DNA from: a virus
Length of the DNA stretch: 26,348 nt
Strand: one strand, 5' to 3'
Virus record (IMG/VR): IMGVR_UViG_3300033571_023908
Coordinates: 1-26,348 of that record
Shown: positions 16,149 through 22,486 of the stretch, one piece after another
Layout: each line of letters opens with the position of its first letter
How positions within the stretch are numbered: the first letter of the stretch is position 1
The notes under the pieces: generated by a model
Database searches by the model: none
The model's input: the letters and a program-made list of their open reading frames with translations, nothing else
Told to the model about the DNA's origin: nothing
Translations under genes and position numbers: made by a program

Positions 16149-17599
16149 TTAATCCACTCCTTGAGTTGTTCGCCCAGCACCTGCGAGGCGATGTTGATCT
16201 TGTTGCGCAGGGCCTTGACGATGTGCTCGTCCACTGTGCCCGGGCTGATGAAATCGATATAGGTCACCTTGTTGGTCTGGCCAATGCGGTGAGCGCGGTC
16301 CTCGCTTTGAAGGCGCACTTCAAGGTCGAAGTTGTTGCTGTAGTAGATCACGGTGTGTGCTGCGGTCAGCGTCAGGCCGTAGCCGCCCGTGCGGGGGTTG
16401 CCAACGAAGAAACGCAGTGGTCTGTTTGGGTCCTGAAACCGCTCGACGATCTGCTGCCGCTCCTCCGCCTCCGTGTCCCCGTAGTAGGTGGCCACGGTGG
16501 TCATGCCGTACTCCTCTGCCAGAGCAGCCTTGATGTTCTCGATGTCTCGCCTGTAGTTGGCCCAGATGATGATCTTGCCGCTGCACTCCTCGATGGTGGA
16601 CAGGAGTTCCTTGACGCGGTTGTTGGGCAGGTCCTCCTGCCTGCCGTCATCAAACTTCACATGACCACAGACGATCTGATGCAGCCGCATGATCTGGGTC
16701 AGCGCATTGTTGGTGGACATCAGGTTGCCGTCGATCAGCGTCAGGGCCATCAGCTTCATCTGGTCATACGCCTTGCGCTGCTCAGCGGTCAGTTCAATCT
16801 CGCGGCGCGTGAACACCTTTTCTGGCAGGTCCAGGCACTCCTCCTTGGTGACCCGGAAGCTGAAGTCCTGAAGCTTGTTCTGTAGCTCATCGAGGTGGCG
16901 GTAGCCGACGATCTGCTTGAACGTGTGCGTGGCCATCTTGCGCTCAACAAGCACAGCGTAGCGAGCCTGGAAGGCATAGAAGCTGTCGTAGCCGAGGAAG
17001 CTGTTGGACAGGAAGGAGCACTGGCTGAACAGGTCCAGCGGGCTCTTGGTCACTGGTGATCCAGTGGCGATCCGTCGATAGCTGGCGTCCTTACCGACCT
17101 TGATGATGTTGGCTGTGCGCTTGGCCTTGGGCGTCTTGATGGTGGTGCTCTCATCGATGGCCATGTATGCGTTGGTCACCCGCAAGAAGGTGCGAGCGAA
17201 CATCACGCCCTTGTCGGTGCTGAACGCTTCGATGTTCATGACCAAGATGCGCAGCGTGTCCACTGCATTGAGCATCCTGTCCATCTCCTCGCGCTCTGCC
17301 TTACGCGGGGACGGCGACCAGCATGCGATGGTATAGGGTATGTGCTCAGGCATGTGCTCTGGTATTTGCCCGGTGTACCAGTTACGATAGACGCCCTTCG
17401 GAGCAACGACCAGCATGGAGTTGATCCTGCCCCTGTCGTAGAGCATGGCAGCATTGTTGATGAGCATGAAGCTCTTACCAGTGCCCATGTCTGCAAGCAG
17501 GGCGACGGCGGGGTCCTCCCAGAACCGCTGTAAGTACGCAGCTTGATGCAGGTACGGCTTGTTCTTGAAGGGGTACTTTTCGAGAAAATAGTTCTTCAT
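16145..17599 (-). CDS. SNF2-type superfamily 2 helicase
   Basis: A 484-aa DNA-dependent ATPase. Motif I is ADMGTGKS (36-43), motif Ia is VVAPKGVYRNW (about 64-74), motif II is DEST (149-152) in place of the usual DEAH/DEGH, and motif III is ATGSPVTKSP (178-187). In the C-terminal lobe IIIWANYRRDIE, GGYGLTLTAAH and QSEDRAHRIGQ (431-441, motif VI) are clear Snf2 signatures. It has no accessory DNA-binding domain, so it is a minimal phage version. Phage SNF2 helicases are often assigned to replication, branch migration or recombination. The start is ATG 17599, with AAAGGAAG upstream and an 8-base spacer. It is first in a leftward operon with the nuclease, divergent from the replication genes across a shared promoter region. 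Confidence 0.93.
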   Translation of the reverse strand: MKNYFLEKYPFKNKPYLHQAAYLQRFWEDPAVALLADMGTGKSFMLINNAAMLYDRGRINSMLVVAPKGVYRNWYTGQIPEHMPEHIPYTIACWSPSPRKAEREEMDRMLNAVDTLRILVMNIEAFSTDKGVMFARTFLRVTNAYMAIDESTTIKTPKAKRTANIIKVGKDASYRRIATGSPVTKSPLDLFSQCSFLSNSFLGYDSFYAFQARYAVLVERKMATHTFKQIVGYRHLDELQNKLQDFSFRVTKEECLDLPEKVFTRREIELTAEQRKAYDQMKLMALTLIDGNLMSTNNALTQIMRLHQIVCGHVKFDDGRQEDLPNNRVKELLSTIEECSGKIIIWANYRRDIENIKAALAEEYGMTTVATYYGDTEAEERQQIVERFQDPNRPLRFFVGNPRTGGYGLTLTAAHTVIYYSNNFDLEVRLQSEDRAHRIGQTNKVTYIDFISPGTVDEHIVKALRNKINIASQVLGEQLKEWIK

Positions 17600-17628
17600 G
17601 TCTTTCTTCCTTTCTGTGTGCGAGGGGG

Positions 17629-17656
17629 TTGACGACCTCGAAAAGTAGTGTACACT
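17629..17656 (+). promoter_or_regulatory. sigma-70-type promoter of the replication operon
   Basis: TTGACG (17629-17634), a 16-base spacer and TACACT (17651-17656), with the expected start of transcription near 17663, 26 bases before the first ATG. The hexamers match consensus at 5/6 and 4/6. The same hexamers and spacer recur at 25869-25842 on the minus strand. Confidence 0.75.
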
Positions 17657-17657
17657 A
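17646..17657. promoter_or_regulatory. perfect 12-bp palindrome over the -10 element, candidate operator
   Basis: TAGTGTACACTA is its own reverse complement and covers both divergent -10 elements. A related half-matching site (TAGCGTACACTA on the minus strand, 25852-25841) occupies the same place in the second promoter, so a shared regulator is possible. Confidence 0.5.
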
Positions 17658-17674
17658 AGCGCACGGTTTGAGAA
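17647..17674 (-). promoter_or_regulatory. possible divergent promoter of the SNF2-nuclease operon
   Basis: Because the -10 region is palindromic, the minus strand also reads TACACT (17652-17647). TTCTCA lies 16 bases upstream (17674-17669), four of six matches to a -35. It is weaker than the forward promoter but correctly placed, about 47 bases before the SNF2 ATG. Confidence 0.45.
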
Positions 17675-17688
17675 AGGAGAAAGTAAAC

Positions 17689-18018
17689 ATGTCTACCGTA
17701 TTCGTTGTGCAGGAGATGCCCAACCATGATATTTCCCAGGCAATGCGCTTTGGAGACATCAAGGTTCTTCTCGCGCCCAACGCGCAAATTGCTTTCAGCA
17801 CGGTGCCCACCGTGCGGGTCCTGAGGCGCAAGCTGAGGGATTACAAGGACGGCGACAGCCTGCTCTTGACGGGTGACCCTGTGGCTATCGGCTTGGCCTG
17901 CTCGATAGCTGCTTTCTATAACTCTGGCCGCTACACCGCCTTGAAGTGGGATCGCCGCGAGCGGATGTATATCCCCGTCAAGATTGACATCACTGAGAAT
18001 GGAGAAAGAGATGAGTGA
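17689..18018 (+). CDS. conserved small phage protein of unknown function
   Basis: First gene of the replication operon, 109 aa. Shine-Dalgarno AAGGAG (17674-17679) lies nine bases before ATG 17689. A TTG 21 bases earlier in frame would overlap the ribosome site and is not used. Visible features: VFVVQEMP at the start, GDIKVLLAPNAQIAFSTVPTV (about 22-42), RRKLRDYKDGDSLLLTGDP (about 46-64) and an Ala-rich helix GLACSIAAFYNSGRYTALKWD. The LLTGDP and ALKWD blocks recur, as I recall, in small proteins heading early operons of other phages, with no assigned role. An alpha/beta fold is likely. Its last 8 bases overlap the next gene. Confidence 0.82.
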   Translation: MSTVFVVQEMPNHDISQAMRFGDIKVLLAPNAQIAFSTVPTVRVLRRKLRDYKDGDSLLLTGDPVAIGLACSIAAFYNSGRYTALKWDRRERMYIPVKIDITENGERDE

Positions 18019-18568
18019 CATCAACAACCTGTTTGAAGAAGACGCTGGCGCACTGACCGTTAAGAACGAGGACCTGTCCTCTGTCGGTGCGCTTGCCAAA
18101 CGCGCCAAGGAACTTGAGAAGGAAATCGAGGACATCGAGACCGTCCTCAAGGAGCGCAAGGACCAGCAGCGCAAGCTGATGGAAGAGTCCATCCCTGCCA
18201 TGCTGCAGGAACTGGGCATGTCCAAGTTCACCATGACTGACGGCAGCGAGATCATCGTTAAGCCCTTCTACAGCGCCAGCATCCCTGAGGAAAAGCGTGC
18301 GCAGGCTTACGAGTGGCTGCGTGAGCATGGCTACGACGACATCATCAAGAACACCGTCTCCGTACGATTTGGCCGCAATGAGGACCGGTTGTGCGAGACC
18401 TTACTGAATCAACTGCGCGAGCAAAACTACCCTGTTGAGCAAGCGCAGAAGATCGAGCCCCAGACCCTCAAGGCCTGGGTTCGCGAGCAGGTGGAGCGCG
18501 GAAGCGAGCTACCAAACGAGCTTTTTGGCGTCTATGTCGGCCAAAGAGCCTCCATCAAATCGGCATGA
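18011..18568 (+). CDS. coiled-coil phage protein of unknown function in the replication operon
   Basis: A 185-aa protein. ATG 18011 has GGAG at 18001-18004 and overlaps the previous gene by 8 bases. Residues about 20-60 form a charged coiled coil (ALAKRAKELEKEIEDIETVL and on). Next come MLQELGMSKFTMTDGSEIIV, a predicted beta hairpin, and HGYDDIIKNTVSVRFGRNED. The C-terminus has QTLKAWVREQVERG and ELFGVYVGQRASI, a block I recognise from phage proteins paired with the next gene. The long helix followed by an alpha/beta part could suggest a Gam-like DNA-end or nuclease-inhibitor protein, but no diagnostic motif supports that, so it stays unassigned. Confidence 0.8.
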   Translation: MSDINNLFEEDAGALTVKNEDLSSVGALAKRAKELEKEIEDIETVLKERKDQQRKLMEESIPAMLQELGMSKFTMTDGSEIIVKPFYSASIPEEKRAQAYEWLREHGYDDIIKNTVSVRFGRNEDRLCETLLNQLREQNYPVEQAQKIEPQTLKAWVREQVERGSELPNELFGVYVGQRASIKSA

Positions 18569-18585
18569 ACCAAGGACCATTAATC

Positions 18586-19353
18586 ATGAGCAAAAACGAA
18601 GTTGCAAAGAAAGAAGAATACGCTGTTGCCCTCGGGGGCGACTTTGAGCAGGATGCCAATAACGGCTTCGATGGAATGGGGCAAGAAGACTTTGCCCTGC
18701 CGTTCCTCAAGCTGCTTACCAGCACCAGCCCGGAGATTGGTGAAGTCGATGGCGCTATGCCCGGCTGCGTCATGAACAGCGTCTCAGGCGAGATCTACGA
18801 CGGCAAGAAAGGCATCACGGTGATCCCGGTGGCCTATGTGCGTCAGTACATCGAGTGGGCACCACGCGGCTCCGGCAGCGGCGCTCCTCAGGCCATCTAC
18901 CCTGCTACGTCCGACATCCTGACCCGCACCCACCGCGAGCCGGGGGACAACAAGGACTACCTCGATAACGGCAACTACATCGAGAACACGGCCAATCACT
19001 ACGTGATGGTCATCAACGACAACGGCATCCCTGAGCCTGCTCTGATTGTGATGAAGTCCACGCAACTGAAGAAGTCGCGCAAGTGGAACAGCATGATGAT
19101 GAGTACCAAGCTCATGGGCAAGAATGGCCCGTACACGCCTCCGATGTACAGCCACCTCTACCGTCTGACCACACAGGCCGAGTCAAACGACAAGGGCAAG
19201 TGGTATGGCTGGGAGATCGAGAAGATCGGCCCTATCCAAGATATGAATCAGTATCAAGCGGCCAAGTCCTTCGCTTCGCAAGTCAGCGCAGGGGAGATCA
19301 AGGTCAAGCATGAGGGTGAAGGCTCCGTGGACAACGGACCAGCACCATTCTGA
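18586..19353 (+). CDS. candidate single-stranded DNA-binding protein
   Basis: A 255-aa protein. ATG 18586 has AAGGA (18572-18576) nine bases upstream. An in-frame ATG at 18565 makes an ATGA overlap with the previous stop but lacks a ribosome site, so a 262-aa form is possible. The body has EDFALPFLKLLTSTSPE, GKKGITVIPVAYVRQYIEWAPR and YTPPMYSHLYRLTT, a pattern I recognise from phage proteins found in replication cassettes. The C-terminus becomes Glu/Asp-rich and ends in Pro-Ala-Pro-Phe, resembling the acidic Pro-Phe tip by which SSBs bind partner proteins. With the primase, helicase and polymerase directly downstream, an SSB or annealing role fits. The assignment rests on context and the tail, not on a proven OB fold. 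Confidence 0.66.
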   Translation: MSKNEVAKKEEYAVALGGDFEQDANNGFDGMGQEDFALPFLKLLTSTSPEIGEVDGAMPGCVMNSVSGEIYDGKKGITVIPVAYVRQYIEWAPRGSGSGAPQAIYPATSDILTRTHREPGDNKDYLDNGNYIENTANHYVMVINDNGIPEPALIVMKSTQLKKSRKWNSMMMSTKLMGKNGPYTPPMYSHLYRLTTQAESNDKGKWYGWEIEKIGPIQDMNQYQAAKSFASQVSAGEIKVKHEGEGSVDNGPAPF

Positions 19354-19454
19354 TTTCGGGGCCGAAAGCGGATGCTGGGGAAGGGTTGGGAGTATCCCGG
19401 CCAAACAGCGCACCCAGAAGCAGCGAGTAGGCCCCACCTTTTATAGAGAGCGCG
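19354..19454 (+). other. 101-bp gap with a small hairpin before the primase
   Basis: The longest non-coding stretch inside the rightward operon. An 8-bp stem with two G-T pairs, GGTTGGGA (19384-19391) and TCCCGGCC (19395-19402) with a 3-base loop, has no T run and so is not a terminator. No convincing promoter was found. It may be an RNA structure or processing site that sets the level of the replication genes. Confidence 0.4.
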
Positions 19455-20987
19455 ATGACAGACATAACAAGATTCAAGGCGATCTTCAGTGGATTGGACA
19501 TTGCCTATGGGACATACAAGATAAAGGCAGAACGAGGAGATGGAAAACAAGCAGGTCAGGCCACGGTGGTCCGAAAACCTCCCACCGATGACCTATGGGT
19601 CAAGCACCTGGAAGGCGTTGAGCCGAGTCTTGGAATTATCCCGATCAGGGCGGATAACTCCTGCATCTGGGGATGTATTGACATTGACCAGTATCCTCTG
19701 GACCTCAAAGGGTTAGTCGAACGCATTGCGCAGTTGAAGCTGCCGTTGGTCGTATGCAGAAGCAAATCAGGAGGTGCCCATGTCTTCCTATTTACAAAAA
19801 CGCCTATTCCAGCCAGAGACTTTCAAACGTATCTCAAGAATGCGGCTGCATTGCTTGGTGAAGCGGGTCGAGAAATCTTTCCAAAGCAAGCCGAGATCCT
19901 TGTTGACCGAGGAGACACCGGCAACTTCCTCAACCTCCCGTACTTTGGCGGAGACGCCGGGCTTCGCTACGCGATCAACCCGGATGGGTCTGCGGCAACT
20001 ATGGAAGAGTTCTATGGTCTGTACGATGCAGCGGTCCAAGAGCTACCTCTCGTCTTCCCAGAGCCGCCTAAGCAAGTTGAGAGTCCCATCAAAGATGGCC
20101 CGCCATGCCTACAGGCACTATGCGCCCAAGGCTTCCCGGAGGGCACCCGCAATAATGGACTATTCAACATTGGGATTTACCTTAAGCGGGTCCATACCAC
20201 TGGTTGGGAAGACAAGATGGTGGAGTACAACTACAAATATGTGGCTCCCCCTCTGCCCAACAACGAAGTCCAGATACTGGTCAAACAGGTTGGCAAGAAA
20301 GAGTATCACTACAAGTGCAAAGACGCGCCGCTCAACTCGTTTTGTAACTCCGGCCTTTGCCGCACTCGCAAGTTCGGTATCGGAGCCGCTGCCCCTGATG
20401 CGCCTCAGATAGCCAGCCTGTCCAAGTACGCCAGTGAACCACCCCTGTGGTTCCTCGATGTCAACGGTCGCCGCATCGAGTTGGATACCGACAGCCTGTA
20501 CATGCAGGCCGCCTTCCAGAAGGCGTGCCTTGAGCGCCTGAACATCGTTCCTCCTACCTTGCGCAAGCAGGACTGGGAGAACCTGCTCAATGCCCTGCTC
20601 AAGGAGATGGTGGAGACCGAGCAGATCACCGAGGCCAGCGAAGACACCAGCGTCACCGGGCGCTTCATGGACCTGCTTGAGGAGTTCACGGCCCACATGC
20701 AGCAGGCCCTTGTGCGTGAGGAGATCATCATGGGCAGGCCCTGGACGGACGAGGACGAGGCCCGCACGTACTTCAGGATGAAGGACCTTGAGGCGCACCT
20801 TAAGCGCAACAACTTCGTGGGCCTGTCCGCGCCCAAGATGGCCCAGAGGCTGCGCGACATGGGCGGCGAGCCCATCAGCCTGTTCCTGAAGAACCGCACC
20901 GTGCGCTGCTGGCGCATTCCCAGGTTTGAGAAACAAGATGCGCCGTTTGAGACCCAAACCGTGCGAGAGCAAGGGAGCCCGTTTTGA
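19455..20987 (+). CDS. archaeo-eukaryotic-type (AEP) primase
   Basis: A 510-aa predicted DNA primase that makes primers for the phage fork. The N-terminal catalytic core shows the three AEP motifs: Asp76-Ile-Asp78 in CIDIDQY, SKSGGAHVFLF with His109, and AEILVD (146-151), followed by NFLNLPYFGGD (157-167). A helical segment with CLQALCAQGFPEGTRNNGLF (218-237) resembles the region after AEP cores in plasmid and phage primases. A Cys cluster (Cys288, Cys297, Cys302, with His285 close) may bind zinc. The C-terminal 180 residues are helical and acidic and may contact the helicase. No helicase domain is fused; the UvrD-like gene is next, overlapping by 4 bases. The start is ATG 19455, preceded only by a weak AGAGAG. 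Confidence 0.82.
   Translation: MTDITRFKAIFSGLDIAYGTYKIKAERGDGKQAGQATVVRKPPTDDLWVKHLEGVEPSLGIIPIRADNSCIWGCIDIDQYPLDLKGLVERIAQLKLPLVVCRSKSGGAHVFLFTKTPIPARDFQTYLKNAAALLGEAGREIFPKQAEILVDRGDTGNFLNLPYFGGDAGLRYAINPDGSAATMEEFYGLYDAAVQELPLVFPEPPKQVESPIKDGPPCLQALCAQGFPEGTRNNGLFNIGIYLKRVHTTGWEDKMVEYNYKYVAPPLPNNEVQILVKQVGKKEYHYKCKDAPLNSFCNSGLCRTRKFGIGAAAPDAPQIASLSKYASEPPLWFLDVNGRRIELDTDSLYMQAAFQKACLERLNIVPPTLRKQDWENLLNALLKEMVETEQITEASEDTSVTGRFMDLLEEFTAHMQQALVREEIIMGRPWTDEDEARTYFRMKDLEAHLKRNNFVGLSAPKMAQRLRDMGGEPISLFLKNRTVRCWRIPRFEKQDAPFETQTVREQGSPF
20971..20977 (+). promoter_or_regulatory. ribosome binding site that fixes a TTG start
   Basis: AAGGGAG lies six bases before TTG 20984, inside the 3' end of the primase gene. 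It supports TTG as the true start of the helicase, since no ATG occurs before the Walker A motif. Confidence 0.8.
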
Positions 20988-22486
20988 CCGAAATCCATAA
21001 GATCTTTGGCCCTCCCGGGGCCGGGAAGACCACCTACCTGCTCAACCGCGTAGAGCAAGAATTGGCGGCTGGCGTTTACTCTGCACAAATTGGCTACTTC
21101 TCCTTCACCAAGAAGGCTGCCAACGAGGCCCGGGACCGCGCCGTGGCCAAGTTCCCGTTCCTCAACCCCAAGACCGACTTCCCGTATTTCCGGACTCTGC
21201 ACTCTTTGGCCTTCCGCTGTCTGGCCATCCAAGCAGACATGATCATGCGGCCCGAGCACTACCGGGAGTTCGCTGCCCAGGTGGGCATTGAGATCAACGT
21301 GGGCACGGAAGATGATGTTGATCTGGCCAAGGCCGACAACCCCATCCTCAACGAGATCAACCTCGCCCGGATTCGGGGCTCCGACCTGCGCCAGCATTAC
21401 AACCAAAGCGGGCTGGACATCGAGTGGTACCACTTCGAATTCGTCGAGCGCAGCTACCGGCATTACAAGCGGTCCAAGGACCTGCTGGACTTCACCGACC
21501 TGCTGGAGATGGCGGTATCCGATCCATCGTGCCTGCCGTCCCTTGAGGTGCTGATCATCGACGAGGCGCAGGATTTGAGCCGTCTGCAGTGGCAGATTGT
21601 CGAAGCCCTGGTTTCCAAGTCGAAACGGGCCTTCCTCGCCGGAGACGACGATCAGGCAGTGTTCACCTGGGCAGGCGCTGATGTCAAGAGCTTCCTGTCC
21701 TTTGAGGGCCAGATCACCGTGCTCAGCCAGTCCTACCGCGTCCCCAGCAGGGTCCATGCGCTGGCCGACAAGGTTGTCCACCGCATCAGGGAGCGCCAGC
21801 CAAAGGAGTGGCGGGCCCGCGATTTCGAGGGCGAGGTCCTGACCTACTACCGCTTCGAAGACGTACCGATGACCGAGGACCCTTGGCTGATCCTTGCGGC
21901 CACCAACTACATGCTCAACCCCGTGCATGAATGGCTCAAGTCCAACGGGGTTCTGTTTGAGCGCGGTGGCGTGCCCAGCCTGCCTCAGAAGATGATTGAA
22001 GCTGTCGTCCACTGGGAGGCCCTGCGGCGCGGCGAAGAGGTCATTGGCGCCCATGTGATGGACCTGTACAAGTACCTGGGCGGGGACTTCGTTGCCCGAG
22101 GCCACCGGACCTTCAAGGGCGGGGACCCCACAGCTTGGTACAGCCTTGCGAAACTGACCAAGGACCACGGCCTACGGACCGAGGCTATCTGGCACGAGGC
22201 CCTGACCCGCATCTCCGAGGACAAGCGCGACTACTTGGTGGCTGTGCTGCGCAGGAAGCAAAAGCTCTCCGGCGCCAGCCGCATCAAGTTATCCACAATC
22301 CACGGCGCCAAGGGCGGGGAAGCGGACAACGTCATGCTGTTCATGGACCTCTCGCCCAAGTTCGCCAAGGAGTACGCCACCAACGGCGACAGCATTCACC
22401 GCCTCTTCTACGTGGGCATCACCCGGGCAAAGAAGTCGCTGCACCTCATCTTGCCCAAGCAACGAGAAAAAGGGTTCTACCTGTGA
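20984..22486 (+). CDS. UvrD/Rep-like superfamily 1 helicase
   Basis: A 500-aa ATP-dependent DNA helicase with every SF1A motif in order: Walker A GPPGAGKT (9-16), motif Ia FTKKAANEARDRA (41-53), Walker B IIDEAQDLSRLQW (191-203), motif III LAGDDDQAVFTWAG (218-231), motif IV QSYRVPSRVHALAD (249-262), motif V STIHGAKGGEADNV (437-450) and motif VI RLFYVGITRAKKSL (473-486). It is shorter than cellular UvrD (about 700 aa), so the accessory subdomains are reduced, as in other phage versions. It is the only SF1 helicase here and may be the replicative unwinding engine. It starts with TTG in a TTGA overlap with the primase stop and ends in a GTGA overlap with the polymerase start. Confidence 0.95.
   Translation: MTEIHKIFGPPGAGKTTYLLNRVEQELAAGVYSAQIGYFSFTKKAANEARDRAVAKFPFLNPKTDFPYFRTLHSLAFRCLAIQADMIMRPEHYREFAAQVGIEINVGTEDDVDLAKADNPILNEINLARIRGSDLRQHYNQSGLDIEWYHFEFVERSYRHYKRSKDLLDFTDLLEMAVSDPSCLPSLEVLIIDEAQDLSRLQWQIVEALVSKSKRAFLAGDDDQAVFTWAGADVKSFLSFEGQITVLSQSYRVPSRVHALADKVVHRIRERQPKEWRARDFEGEVLTYYRFEDVPMTEDPWLILAATNYMLNPVHEWLKSNGVLFERGGVPSLPQKMIEAVVHWEALRRGEEVIGAHVMDLYKYLGGDFVARGHRTFKGGDPTAWYSLAKLTKDHGLRTEAIWHEALTRISEDKRDYLVAVLRRKQKLSGASRIKLSTIHGAKGGEADNVMLFMDLSPKFAKEYATNGDSIHRLFYVGITRAKKSLHLILPKQREKGFYL

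Noticed and set aside
18565-18585. Seven-residue longer start for the SSB-like gene
   Set aside because: The ATGA overlap is attractive, but the ribosome site AAGGA is placed for ATG 18586; kept as an alternative only.
20405-22168. Minus-strand open frame of 587 codons opposite primase and helicase
   Set aside because: The plus strand encodes complete SF1 helicase motifs; the antisense frame shows none and has no neighbours on its strand.
22135-22482. N-terminal extension of the polymerase
   Set aside because: It lies within the helicase gene in another frame and is Arg/Pro-rich without similarity to polymerases; GTG 22483 has a ribosome site and stop overlap.
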